A DNA stretch of 64,000 nt from Paralithodes platypus (GCA_032716605.1 CM064502.1:41390507-41454506); one strand, 5' to 3'; numbered from the stretch's first letter, positions 9,565 through 20,524 are shown. The notes: generated from the letters alone by a model not told the origin. Numbers and translations are program-made.

Positions 9565-12485
9565 TTATTTTTTTCTATGTGAATGAGGGAGACAAAAGGC
9601 ATAACTGTCTGTAGCGAGTGCCTTCCTCAGATTTGAAGGAGTGACAGGGCCAAAATCAAGGGACGTTCGAGCGAAAATGCCTCGACAAACAGAGGTTGAA
9701 GCAATTCAAGTCATAGGAAGAGGGAAAGACTGATTCTGGTAGAGAGTTCCAGAGCTCAGCAGTTGAATACAAGAAAGTCTGTGAATAGCATTTCACTCTT
9801 GGGTTGGAGAGTTGCACAGAGTAGGGGTGGGATTGTGTTGTAAGGCGGGTACTATGTACACTACGTAGAGGAGGTGGTATACACTGGGAAAGCTTCGAGG
9901 AACACTGATTATTGTAGTAGCGATAGAATAGTGAGAGAGATGCAACATTGCGGCGAAGACAGAGAGATTGCAGAGAGATGGTGAGTGGACGGGAGTTAAT
10001 GATATGAAAGGCTTTCCTTTCTACTTTGTCTAGAAGTGCGGTGTGAGAGGATCCTCCCCACATATGTGAACAATACTCAGTACAAGGATGCACTGTGCCC
10101 CTGTACAGAGCAAGAAGCTGCGCAGAGGTAAAGAACCCCTTGAGGCGATTGAGCACCCCCAGCTTCTGGGAGGCTACCTTAGCGAGACTGGTAATATGGT
10201 CCTTCCAAGTGAGAGCAGAAGAAAAAGAGACACCGAGAATGTTGCGAGAAGATGAAGGGTTGATTTTTGTATTGTTGAAGAATAAGGGATAGTCCTCTGG
10301 AGGTTCCTGACGGGTAGTAAGATGGATAAATTGAGTTTTGGTAGCATTAAATGCAACAAGGTTTTCTCTACCCCAATTGAAAATAGTAGCTAGATCAGAA
10401 GATAAGTATTTTATGGCTTTATTACATTTGCATTTGAGGGACTGCTGGCTGGAGCGTTCTGGAAAACGAATTGAGTGGTGTAAGGTAGAGTCGTCTGCAT
10501 ATGAATGGATGGGACTGGATGTACAGTTGAGAAAATAATTTATGAAAATTAGAAAGAGAATAGGAGATTAGACAGAACCCTGAGGAACACCGGAGTTGAT
10601 AGGATAAGGAAATGAGCGATGGCCGTCCACAACCGCACCTATGGAACGGCCGGAAAGGAAATTAGAGACAAAGGCACAGATGGAGGGACAGAAACGGAAG
10701 GAGGGCAGTTTGGAAATTAAAGATTTGTGCCAGACTCTATCGAAGGCCTTCGATATGTCTAGGGGAACAGAAAAAGTCTCACCGAAGTCCCGAAAGTTGG
10801 ATGACCAGGAGTTAGTAAGATATGAAAGAAGATCACCAGTAGAGCGACCCTTAAGGTCTCTGGTGATCTGAGAGCAGATTATTAGAAGAGAAATGCTTAA
10901 GAAATTTGGAAGCAAGAATAAGTTCAAAAACTTTAGAGATACAAGATATAAGAGCAATTGGACGATAGTTGGAGGGTTGAGAGCAGTCACCCTTCTTTGG
11001 GACAGGTTGAATGAGAGCAAACTTCCAGCTAGAAGGAAAGAGGTTAGAGGAGAGACAGAGACGAAAGAGTTTGCCTAGGCAGGGGGTCAGCACGGAAGCA
11101 CAGTTTTTTAGTACAGCAGGAGGAACACCGTCTGGACCGTACGCCTTCTTAGTACTAAGCCCAGAGAAGGTAGAAAGTACATTTTTGGAAGAGATTAGGA
11201 TATTAGGCCTAAGTAGGAGAGAGGGGGGTGTAGAGGGAGGAATAGCACCGGAATCATCCAAGGTAGAGTTTCTAGCAAAAGTTTGAGCAAAGAGTTCAGC
11301 TTTGTCAGAGGAAGAAGTGATGGTTGTGCCATCAGAGTGGAAAAGGGGAGGGAAAGACGAGGACGAAAAGTTGTTGGAGAGGTTTTTGGCTAGATGCCAG
11401 AAAGCTTTGGAAGAGATAGAGTTGGATAGTTCAGTGCATTTATTATTGATGAAAGAGTGCTTGGCAAGTCGAAGAACAGATTTGGCTTGATTCCGGGCAG
11501 AAACTTAGGAAGAATGAGATTCTTGAGCTTCAAGGCGTCGGTACCGTTTGAATGCTTCCTCCTTGTTGTGGACAGCAGTAGAACAAGCGTGAGTAAACCA
11601 AGATTTTTTTGCATTAGACAAAGAGAAAGAAAATGGAATGTACGCTTCCATGCCCGAGAGGATTACCTCTGTAATGCGTTCAGCACTCTCCGAGGGTCCC
11701 CGGCCACGGAAGCAGAAGTCATTCCATGGGAAATAAAAAAAGTACTGCCGGAGAGCCTCCCAGTCGGCAGCACCAAAGTGCCACAAGCGTCGCCGGCTGG
11801 GTGGATCGGATGGCCGTACTGAAGAGATGGGACAGGTAACGGAGATAAGTTTATGGTCGGAGGAGCCCAAAGGAGAGAAAAGATTGACAGTATAAGAAGA
11901 AGGGTTAGAAGTCAGAAATAAGTCAAGAATGTTGGGCCGATCTCCGAAGCGTTAGGCTTGGTCACCAGGTTGGTCAGTAGTGTGAGAGGAGAGCCATTGG
12001 CGGTGGTGAACGTTGAAATTTCCTAAGATGGAGATTTCAGAGAAGGGAGAGATGAATAGAATGTGTTCCACTTTAGAGTTTAGATAGTCGAAGAATTTGG
12101 GAAAGTCGGTAGAGTTAGGGGAAAGATAGACAGCACAGAACTATTTAGTATGAGAATGACAGGATAGTTTCAGCCCTAAAGCTGAGAATTCAGAGCGAGT
12201 CGAAATCGGGAACACAAGAGCAAGTGAGTTTGTTGTGCAAATATGCACAACATCCGCCTTTGGCCTTGAAACTAGGATAGAGAAAGTAGGAGGATATACA
12301 GGAAGGGCTGCTGGATATTGTCTCAGATACTTGGGTTTCGGTGAGGAAAAAAAGATCAGGTTTGGAGGAGGAGAGATGGTGTTCGACAGAATGAAAATTA
12401 GATGAAAATCCGCGAATATTGCAAAAGTTGATAGTAAGAGTGACAGGCCGTGGTCCAGAGCATTTAGAGGGGTCGTCAGGGGAAG
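9565..12485 (-). mobile_element. Jockey/CR1-like LINE, copy 1
   Basis: A non-LTR retrotransposon on the minus strand: partial endonuclease (from ~12470), reverse transcriptase (about 11260-9660) and a 3' end whose last transcribed bases read CAATCACATAG-like followed by A-rich DNA (T-rich on plus at 9555-9575). Aligns along its length with the plus-strand copy at 31740-35243. An AT microsatellite bounds its 5' side at 12499. Clade is inferred from RT style only. Confidence 0.85.
9656..12470 (-). pseudogene. LINE endonuclease/reverse transcriptase, disrupted
   Basis: Fragments in transcription order: endonuclease part at ~12470-11870 (LTET and LYPSF-type motifs in shifting frames), endonuclease-RT linker at 11870-11505, RT fingers at 11261-10851 (YGPDGVPPAVLKN, PVPKKGD, NYRPIALIS), RT palm at 11020-10568 (DISKAFDRVWHKS, then NSGVPQGS), the YADD catalytic box at 10490-10501, and the C-terminal domain at 10156-9656 (ending ...NCFNLCLSRHF). 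Stops and frameshifts separate the pieces, so the copy cannot make a full protein. The RT copies element RNA at a nicked target in the nucleus. Confidence 0.85.
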
Positions 12486-12497
12486 GTCAGGCATATG

Positions 12498-12498
<1 letters not shown>

Positions 12499-12536
<38 letters not shown>
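12499..12536. repeat. (TA)n microsatellite
   Basis: TA run between the LINE 5' side and unassigned DNA. 12537-12690 contains nothing recognised. Confidence 0.9.
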
Positions 12537-12539
<3 letters not shown>

Positions 12540-12696
12540 CCAAGGAGTACAGAGGAAAACTATCAACAACAGTCATATTAATATTTACGATGCTGCTTGT
12601 AACTAAACTACCGGTCCTATGTGAAAACAAGAAAGGATAGTACATTATAAAGTGGCTTAATTCGTGTGTAATTGCAGTTAATCGGGGGTTAAGAGC

Positions 12697-12734
12697 GATA
12701 TATATACTGTATATATATATATATATATATATAT
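12697..12734. repeat. (TA)n target of LTR-like unit
   Basis: TA repeats immediately left of the LTR-like unit; TA repeats resume immediately right of it at 15484. Confidence 0.9.
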
Positions 12735-12778
12735 TGTTACGACCGGCGCAACGAAATAAACAAGGGCACTTAATATTG

Positions 12779-13711
12779 AAACAGGGGTGTGTGATGTCCC
12801 CGTGGTTGTTTACTGTATATATGGATGGAGTTATGAAAGAAATACTATCAAGAGCAGTGGATGTTGGTGTATCTCTGAAAAGGGAGGGAATTGAGTGGAA
12901 GCTACCTATACTGCTGTTTGCGGATGATACAGTTCTGATGAGTGATAATGAATGGGAGTTGCAGGGTCTGGTAAATGAGTTTGGAACAGTGTGCGAAAAA
13001 CGGAATTTGAAGGTAAATACGGGGAAGAGCAAGGTTATGGTCTTCGAAAGGGGTGAAGTCACAGAGTGTGAGGTGAAGCTGAACGGTCAGGCTATGGAGA
13101 TCGTCAACTCTTTTAAGTATCTGGGCAGTGTGTTGAGTAAAGATGGGACTATGGATGAAGAGGTGCGGGAGAGGGTACAACAGGGGAAGAGGGTTGTAGG
13201 AACGCTAAAAGCAGTAACAAGAAATAGGGTGGTCAGTATGGAAGTGAAGAAGTCCTTGCATGACAGTGTGGTAATCCCGACACTGACTTACGGAAGCGAA
13301 GCATGGACGTTGGTTGAGAGACTCAGACCAAGAGTGAGAGCAGTGGAAATGAATTACTTAAGGAGTGCGTGCGGAGTTACATGGAGGGATAGACAGACTA
13401 ATGAGGAAGTAAGAAGGAGGTGTGGTGTGGAGGTAGATGTGCTGGAAAGTGTGAAAAGGAACAACTTGAGATGGTTCGGCCATATGGAACGTATGGAAAG
13501 CGAGAGAATGACTAAGAGGGTGTATGAGAGCGAGGTGGAGGGACAGAGGGGGAGAGGTAGACCGAATATGAGGTGGAAGGATGGAGTGAGGAAGTACATG
13601 AACGAAGGTGGTGCTGGTTGGGGGGAGGGGCGTCGACTGACTGGGGACAGAGGTGCATGGGGGCGGTTCGTTCGTGGCCACCCCTTCGGGGATCACGGCG
13701 TCAGGCAATAG
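12779..13711 (+). CDS. RTE-like reverse transcriptase, C-terminal half
   Basis: An uninterrupted frame that enters at RT motif B (KQGCVMSPWLFTVYMDG), carries the catalytic FADD box (LLFADDTVLMSD, about 12913-12933), then thumb and C-terminal sequence (YGSEAWTL, RWFGHMERM), and ends in TAG at 13709-13711, just before the GATA tail. The upstream half of RT and the endonuclease are missing through 5' truncation, so there is no native start codon. The intact frame implies recent insertion. It is dead as an autonomous gene. Confidence 0.85.
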   Translation, partial: KQGCVMSPWLFTVYMDGVMKEILSRAVDVGVSLKREGIEWKLPILLFADDTVLMSDNEWELQGLVNEFGTVCEKRNLKVNTGKSKVMVFERGEVTECEVKLNGQAMEIVNSFKYLGSVLSKDGTMDEEVRERVQQGKRVVGTLKAVTRNRVVSMEVKKSLHDSVVIPTLTYGSEAWTLVERLRPRVRAVEMNYLRSACGVTWRDRQTNEEVRRRCGVEVDVLESVKRNNLRWFGHMERMESERMTKRVYESEVEGQRGRGRPNMRWKDGVRKYMNEGGAGWGEGRRLTGDRGAWGRFVRGHPFGDHGVRQ

Positions 13712-13723
13712 ATAGATAGATAG
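12779..13723 (+). mobile_element. 5'-truncated RTE-like LINE with 11-bp target duplication
   Basis: Inserted in the LTR-like unit. The duplicated target ACTTAATATTG is at 12768-12778 and 13724-13734, and the empty site is readable in the second unit at about 62785-62800. The 3' tail is (GATA)n, a short tandem repeat instead of poly-A, typical of RTE-type LINEs. The 53-bp insertion at 46339-46391 is the extreme 3' end of the same family. Confidence 0.92.
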
Positions 13724-15483
13724 ACTTAATATTGGACTACAAGATAGACTAGATCTGCAACAACGGTACGCTAATTCCAAACCCTCGAACTATTAAGCCG
13801 GTGAACAAAACACTTAAACCCTCCAGAGTTAATCTACTGGATAACGGGGTATCAATTAACTGGGTTAAGTGCACTTCTACAAAGGCTTTCCGGTGACGGC
13901 AAAGCCTACTCACAACAAGAGTAATTACGTTAATAAAAAGCTCTCAAGTAATAACAATGCTTAAATAAACAATGACAAGATTTAATGAAAGGTTATATGC
14001 TTACTTTATCTTTAGTGTGAGTCTGAACTCAACACTAAACTCTTCAGTGCTCTATGAAAACACTTGAAGTCTATTCCTACAGCAAACAGATATGGAATCT
14101 TCTAAAAAACGTCTGATGCTCTAAGATGCTCGTCGAATATAGAACAGAAATAATGCAGGGGCAGGACACCAAAGCGTGTATCCTAGATACACCAAAAAGT
14201 AGGATACATATATATGAAACAAGAGGGTGCAACAGATCTGTGACAGCACTAACAACAGCCACTCAAAAACAGTACTTCCTTAGCCAACGTAACAGCCATA
14301 CTGGGTTGTGCACTATGCATCAACCTAGGCAAAAACAATACGTGAATAATTCCTAAAGCATACGCAGTTAACATTAATAAACAATATGCTGTCTTCCTTA
14401 CTAATAAAGTCTAGCAGCGGTATAAAGGTACAGGGAGCCTAGACAGAGCTCAAGCATGCTCGCAGCATACTGTCTCCCCTGAACATATTTCCCTTATCTT
14501 ACGTTAAGTGACTAGGAGGCTCTCTTAGTAAGTCCAGATCTCAAGTATCTGGTCTTACCCTGGCACTCCTCAAAGGTCAACAAAATGAGTTAGCAAGCAT
14601 ACAAGCAAGAGTAGGCAAAAGCCCTTCGTTTGTATACTGCTAAGCTCACAAAGGAAAATATGCACAAGGGTGTATTACAGGCTACCTAGCTCCGTCGAAG
14701 TCGTACAGGCTCTGAATTGCCACATACATAACACAGACAACGACCAAAGGTACCCTCCACTGTCTAGGATTAAATAGTAATACAGAACAACAAAATAATT
14801 AGAAGCACCCAACAATATGAATCCATGTGACTATGATTCTAATAACCTCTAGAGCTAGTGCAAAACATATATGTGAGAACAGGTGCTGGTAATACGACTG
14901 GCCGACTATGGAAGTCGTATGCGAGAACCAGAAGGGATGGGTAATTGAATAAAGATAAGAAGTATTGGAAGGAAGGTGTTCAGAGAGAGGAACAGCAGTA
15001 AAGGGGGTTAGATTGGAGACAGAATGCGAGGGACGTCTAGGACCAAGCGCACAATACCATTCTCTAAGGAGAGGAGAGGGTAGGAGCCCCACCACTGGGC
15101 AAAGGAGGGCGGCGACCAACCACAGGCCACTACGTCACCAGAAAAGCAGACGTCATAGACCACGCTAGGCACGCCGACCAATAGCAAGCGAGCGAGCCCA
15201 CCGAGCGAGGAATGCACCCGTACATACACACACACACTACCGCCTCGCTCTTCCCTCTCTCTCTCATTTTCTCGCTCACGCGCTGCATGTTATAATCACT
15301 ACTATGGATATAAAATACTTCTAAGTGTCACAGACAAGAATAAAGGCAAACACTGATCTGTCTGTGACAACACGAATACTAAGAAAGAAAGAATATCGTT
15401 CTACGATTATTATAGCCCATTTCACTGCCGCAGCGAGTGCTAGCGAGTCACGAGTACATTCTGGCAAGCTGGCCAGCGTAACA

Positions 15484-15510
15484 ATATATATATATATATA
15501 TATATATATT
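15484..15510. repeat. (TA)n microsatellite right of LTR-like unit
   Basis: Continuation of the TA array split by the LTR-like unit. 15511-15796 is unassigned DNA. Confidence 0.9.
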
Positions 15511-15799
15511 TCTATCCTCCAGATAAAAGTGCTCTTAGGGTGTGGATTCGATGATTGATGAACAATGAAATCTGAAGAGTGTAGTGCCATATTAGGCGCC
15601 GAATTGAAATGATCGCAATTGCTTACCTCCACACTAGATTGATAATGATACCAACTATATTAATTGAGTTTTGGGAACCATCACGTTACAGTCGATTGGC
15701 ATCAGCAAGGATATTTGAATGGTATGCTGGAGGGCTGTTGATGAAGTACTGAAACTAGGTAAGCCACGAATTGACTCCCAATAATATTTACCTCAGTTA

Positions 15800-16898
15800 A
15801 GGCCGTGTCATACAGAGGTCGACCGCGACCCGACAGTAACCCGAAGGCAATGACTTGCACTTTTCACCCGAATTCACCCGAAGTCCCCGAATGAGACTCG
15901 TACCCCGACTATGACTAGAAAGCAATTCGAATGCTACCCGAGGGACTCGAATGCGTCTCTAATACGAGTCGATGTTATCCCGTATATTACTCGAAAATAA
16001 CCAGAAGTTGAACGGAATTGAATCGTCCATGAGTCGAAAGCTAATCGACGGTGACCCGAGTAGCCGATACCAACCCGAGTTAAAACCGAATCACACCCGA
16101 AGTAACCCGACTTAGAACCGAATGAAAACCGAACCCCACCCGATGTCAGGAACCCAACCGGAATGAAACCACTCCAAGCCGCTCCAACTGCACACAGGAC
16201 TGCTTCACATGGTTCCGCCCATCGGCTCGCGTTCGGGTTTGATTCGACTTGGCTTCAACTAGCCTTCGACTTACATTCTAGTCATTCGGATCACGATCAA
16301 GTAATCATCGAGTCTAATTAGAAATGTCGGACATGCATCGAGTAATTTTCTAGTAGTATTCGGGTATCCATCCAGTCATCATCCTGAAATTCGGGTCAGC
16401 ATCGAGTAACAGTTGACTTTCGAACAAGTTTATGTAGGAATTCTCCACTGAGCATCGAGTCTAATTCGGGTTACGGTCTACATCATCGGGTCTAAGTCCA
16501 CTTAGGTTCGATCAATTCTGGTATGAATCGGGTTAAAAAAATTTACTCGAAAGTGACCCGAATAGGTCGAATGCGATCAGAATATGGTAGAATGTAAGCC
16601 GAATATGACTCGAATGTAAATCGAAGGTGACTCGAGGATTTTGTAACGGTTTTTTGACCCGAACGCACTCGAGGATTTCCCAAAAGTTAACGCATACACT
16701 AACTTTTGGCCGACTCACCCGAACATTCGGGTGATGACCAGAGCATGACAAGAACGACTCGAACATACCAGAATCATACCCGATGTCGCCCGATTGTCGG
16801 GCCGAATACACTCGAACCGCAAAAATTTGAATTTTGTTTGCAAGTCATTGCCTTCGGGTTACTGTCGGGTCGCGGTCGACCTCTGCATGACGCGGCCT
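15800..16898. mobile_element. Harbinger-type TIR element packed with ACCCGA motifs
   Basis: TIRs of about 60 bp begin AGGCCGTGTCATACAGAGG (left) and AGGCCGCGTCATGCAGAGG (right, inverted). They are flanked by TTA at 15797-15799 and 16899-16901, the 3-bp TWA-type duplication of PIF/Harbinger elements. There is no transposase ORF. The interior is filled with ACCCGA/CTCGA words, largely in one orientation at ~15860-16160, as TCGGGT/TCGAG at ~16220-16520, then back to CCCGA to ~16770. Spacing is often 10-13 bp. Confidence 0.8.
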
Positions 16899-16974
16899 TT
16901 ATATTGGGAATCGAACATGAGTATGGCGGGCTACAAATGAAGTCGCAAGCTCAATCAGCCCGATTTAAAGCTAT

Positions 16975-17242
16975 ATATCCCACCCCTACTCTGTGCAACT
17001 CTCCAATCCGAGAGTGAAACGTTACTCTCAGTCTTTCTTCTACTCAACAGCTGAGCTCTGGAACTCTCTCCCAGAATCAGTCTTTCCCTCTTCCTGTGAC
17101 TTAAATTGCTTCAAACTCCGTGTGTCCAGGCATTTTGGCTCGAACGTCCCTTGATTTTGGCCCTGTCACTCTTTCAACTATGGGGGAGGCACTCGCTATA
17201 GGCAGTTCTGCCTTTTGCCTCCCTCAATCACATAGAAAAAAA
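16975..17242 (+). mobile_element. Jockey/CR1-like LINE, 3' end (copy 3)
   Basis: A 5'-truncated copy starting at the C-terminal RT region (CACCCCTACTCTGTGCAAC) and running through the 3' UTR to CAATCACATAG followed by an A run. It is closer to 34965-35225 than to 9565-10000. Coding is lost through truncation. Confidence 0.85.
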
Positions 17243-17336
17243 AAATTATATGTGTCAATTTTAAGACCTTTCGTGCCATTGAGGTGTCGATTTGTTCTTT
17301 CAACTATGGGGGAGGCAGGCACTCGCTAAAAAAAAT
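17243..17336 (+). repeat. MITE fragment fused to LINE tail
   Basis: The LINE A-run is followed by a MITE piece (TTTTAAGACCTTTCGTGCC...) and then a second short LINE 3' UTR piece (CAACTATGGGGGAGG...) ending in another A-run. The same LINE-MITE junction occurs at about 35243-35300. Confidence 0.75.
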
Positions 17337-17382
17337 CAAAATAAAAAAATATATATATACTGTACATATATAGTGTATATAT

Positions 17383-17387
<5 letters not shown>

Positions 17388-17434
<47 letters not shown>
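17388..17434. repeat. (TA)n microsatellite
   Basis: TA run preceded by short TA blocks with ACTGTACA. 17435-17655 is unassigned. Confidence 0.95.
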
Positions 17435-17437
<3 letters not shown>

Positions 17438-17655
17438 GTATATCAGATCAAAGATTTTGTTAAAGATATCTATATATTCAATTGTGCATTATTTATAGTA
17501 AGGAATTCTAAATCTCTGTATGTATTTGTTATCATGATTTAAGCTCAGAATCACAATGCACAAATCGTACACAAATCAAATATGCATAACCGAGAAATGG
17601 CCAAAACCAGCAATTAGTGCTTTTAATGGATATAAACTATGTATGTAACGAATAC

Positions 17656-18076
17656 AAACGAATAGGGGCCCTTTATCGAGTATATAAACCCCCAAACGAA
17701 TAGGGGCCCTTTATCGAGTATATAAACCCCCAAACGAATAGGGGCCCTTTATCGAGTATATAAACCCCCAAACGAATAGGGCCCTTTATCGAGTATATAA
17801 ACCCCCAAACGAATAGGGGCCCTTTATCGAGTATATAAACCCCCAAACGAATAGGGGCCCTTTATCGAGTATATAAACCCCCAAACGAATAGGGGCCCTT
17901 TATCGAGTATATAAACCCCCAAACGAATAGGGGCCCTTTATCGAGTATATAAACCCCCAAACGAATAGGGGCCCTTTATCGAGTATATAAACCCCCAAAC
18001 GAATAGGGGCCCTTTATCGAGTATATAAACCCCCAAATGAATAGGGGCCCTTTATCGAGTATATAAACCCCCAAAT
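17656..18076. repeat. 38-bp minisatellite, 11 units
   Basis: Unit begins ACGAATAGGGGCCC and continues TTTATCGAGTATATAAACC. Eleven near-identical units; one lacks a G in GGGG and the last has ATGAATAGG. Each unit contains a TATATAAA word and a GGGCCC palindrome. No coding frame is evident. Confidence 0.95.
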
Positions 18077-18109
18077 GTGACATGAATAATATTTGCTTCA
18101 GATAAAAGT

Positions 18110-18445
18110 TGTCAATTAATGGGAGGAAGACCGTTTGTCTGGAACCCCTTCTCCCTAATGTTTAACCCCACTAGTTTAGAGATTATAAGACGTTCGGCCC
18201 ATTAGTTTGACGATTTTAACACCTTTCAGCCCATTTCGTTGTCAATTTTAAGACCTTTCGTGCCATTTAGGTGTCGATTTTTTTCCTGGCGAGCGATAGC
18301 GAGCCTGCAATTTTAAAAGGAACCGGCCTTTGGCCGGTACATTTTATACCGAAAAATGTACACATTTATCTTGAAGGGGGATCTAGGGGATGTTTTTCTA
18401 AGCTTGATGGAGGTCTAGGGAGGAAACTAAAACAATATATAAATA
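18110..18445. repeat. Fold-back MITE-like repeat, second family
   Basis: Contains TTTTAAGACCTTTCGTGCC, CCTGGCGAGCGATAGCGAGC, a hairpin GGCCTTTGGCC and AAAATGTACACATTTATC. Related copies lie at about 25250-25970, 35255-35450 and 38795-39095 (opposite strand). The CCTGGCGAGCGATAGCGAGC core is shared with the TTAA-flanked MITEs. Confidence 0.7.
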
Positions 18446-18655
18446 AATTAATTAATAGCCCAAACAAACGGTCTGCCTCCCCTTAAACTGTAAATATATA
18501 CTGATTCCATGCCCGTTGTCCATTTTGTTATGTTCACTATTTCGTTTGTGTTCAAAGTCTTCAGAAATATTGTACCCAATATTACTGCCTGTTCTGCCAA
18601 TGCCTTATATGTTATCACAGATATTTAGTTCAGTGGCCTAACTTTTGAGGAATTG

Positions 18656-18928
18656 ATTAAGTTATCCTGCGTAGAGCTATAAATTATGTTATCCTGCGTA
18701 GAGCTATAAATTATGTTATCCTGCGTAGAGCTATAAATTATGTTATCCTGCGTAGAGCTATAAATTATGTTATCCTGCGTAGAGCTATAAATTATGTTAT
18801 CCTGCGTAGAGCTATAAATTATGTTATCCTGCGTAGAGCTATAAATTAAGTTATCCTGCGTAGAGCTATAAATTAAGTTATCCTGCGTAGAGCTATAAAT
18901 TAAGTTATCCTGCGTAGAGCTATAAATT
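18656..18928. repeat. 27-bp minisatellite, about 10 units
   Basis: Unit TTATCCTGCGTAGAGCTATA plus AATTATG (or AATTAAG). Because 27 is a multiple of three, it gives a spurious minus-strand frame with a 9-residue repeat. It ends about 30 bp before the MITE at 18958. Confidence 0.95.
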
Positions 18929-18957
18929 ATGCACAATAAGATAAACCGCAACAAGTA

Positions 18958-19318
18958 TTAAGGGAGCCCACCTCGCATGTTTTCTCTTTCGCTCCCGCTC
19001 TCTTTGGCTTGAATCCATTCGGCCCCATTCAGCCTACTGTTTTAAGACGGTACCCCCATGCAGGTGTCAATATTTTCCTGGCGAGCGGGAGCGAGCCTGC
19101 ATATAATTATATTTTTGTTTTGACAGCAAGCTAATTTTTACATTTTTCGATAGAAAACTTTTTCCATGGATTTCTCCATACAATGCTGGCTCGCTATCGC
19201 TCGCCAGGATATCGACACCTGGATGGGGATAAACGTCTTAAAACAGTTGGCTGAACAGGGCCGAATGGATACAAGCCAGGGAAAGAGAGAAAAGGAGAGA
19301 AAGATTAAAAAAAAAAAA
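18958..19318. repeat. TTAA-flanked fold-back MITE, copy 1
   Basis: Starts TTAAGGGAGCCCACCTCGC; internal inverted arms share CCTGGCGAGC, AGGTGTC and TGAATCCATTCGGCCCCA. The right end decays into an A run. Six related copies are in the window. Confidence 0.85.
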
Positions 19319-19654
19319 ATTATAACTTATCTGTGTATATTTGTCTATTTACCAATGGAAATCATACCAGAATGAATGTAGCCTCTTATTTAGTAATCGA
19401 TATTTACATATGCATAGCGGTAGTCGAAATTATAATGGTCGGTCTATTTGTCAGGAACCAGTTTTTAATGTATCGGTGATATGCAGTATATGCTTCTGAC
19501 CTTAAGAAAACAACAAACAATCTCTCTACACATGATTTAAAGCAGTCCATGTGTGTGTCCTTGGTGTGTCTATATATCAGTATACCCAGCTTTTAATGTA
19601 TCTGAAAATGTAATGTTATTAACTTAAGAAAATAATATTATCTCTGCACATAAT

Positions 19655-20039
19655 TTAAGAGGGGTCACCTGCTTTTTTCTCTTTCTCTCCTTTTCTCTCT
19701 TTCTCTGGCTTGTATCTATTCGGACCCATTCAGCCAACTGTTTTAAGACGTTTATTCCCATCCAGGTGTAAATGTCTTCCTGGCGAGCGATAGAGAGCCA
19801 GCATTGTATGTAGAAATCCGGCTTCGCCGGAAACATTTTTCTATCAAAAAATGAACAAATTTAGCTTGCTGTCAAAACAAAAATATATATATATGCTGGC
19901 TCGCTACCGCTCACCAGGAAAATACTGAAACCTGGATGGGAATAAACGTCTTAAAACAGTAGGCTGAATGGGGCTGAATGGATACAAGCCACAGAGAGAG
20001 GGAGATCAAGAGAAAAAAAAGCGAGGTGGGCTCCCTTAA
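19655..20039. repeat. TTAA-flanked fold-back MITE, copy 2
   Basis: TTAA at both ends (19655-19658 and 20036-20039). Long imperfect arms are separated by a central AT-rich segment with a TCCGGCTTCGCCGGA hairpin. No coding capacity. The TTAA target suggests mobilisation by a piggyBac- or Kolobok-type transposase (inference). Confidence 0.9.
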
Positions 20040-20520
20040 AGCAGTTCAAAATACTCTAGCAAATGTACAGTACAACTGGCGGATTTTCGATGTACGGTTT
20101 TAATTGTTCTCCACCCTTCTCACCCATTCCTTTTTGTTTATGCTGTCCCGCCATCATACCTTTCCTCAACTGGTTCTTTTCCCCTCCCTCAGCGTGTCTC
20201 CTCCTCCACAAATACGAGAGAGAATTACCACCTGGCTTCACAAACAACATTTTCCCTCACGTCACTGAGCTGAAATTCGTATGTCTTCCATTGTCCTCCA
20301 TTGTTGTTTCGAATACTGAGGTGTTTCTCCTTTTATATTATGTCTGGGTGTCTGTCTGTTTGTGTTTGTATATTTGTTTGTTATAAATACACAACCATAG
20401 TCTTATATCATGAGATCTAAAGACTTCCACAACTGATGATATGGGTAAGATAAATTATTTAGGTGCTATTGGCAGGAGTCATTGGTAATCGTCTATGCAT
20501 TTGTGTGTGTGCGTTTGTCT
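20040..20520. other. Diverged repeat, no gene
   Basis: About 20100-20280 resembles 24560-24720 (shared TCTCCTCC..., TGGCTTCACAAA-like words and a following ~TGTTTGT region), so both are probably old copies of one dispersed repeat. The 107-codon plus-strand frame here looks fortuitous. Confidence 0.4.
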
Positions 20521-20524
20521 TTCT

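Larger units (their letters stand above)
12735..15483. mobile_element. LTR-like unit (probable solo LTR), copy 1
   Basis: Starts TGTTACGACC and ends GCGTAACA, giving inverted TGTTAC/GTAACA termini. It sits inside a (TA)n array present on both sides. After removal of the 956-bp RTE insertion plus duplicated target, it is about 1793 bp. A diverged inverted copy occupies about 61280-62826. No gag or pol lies beside either copy. The long non-coding body and the TG...CA ends support a solo LTR; a large TIR element with 6-bp ends cannot be excluded. A TATAAAGG word at about 14420, conserved in the second copy, could be its TATA box. Confidence 0.6.

Noticed and set aside
17656..18076. CRISPR-like regular array
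   Set aside because: Units are contiguous with no variable spacers, and the context is a eukaryotic genome; it is a minisatellite.
18625..18954. 109-codon frame with a 9-residue repeat
   Set aside because: Translation of the 27-bp minisatellite.
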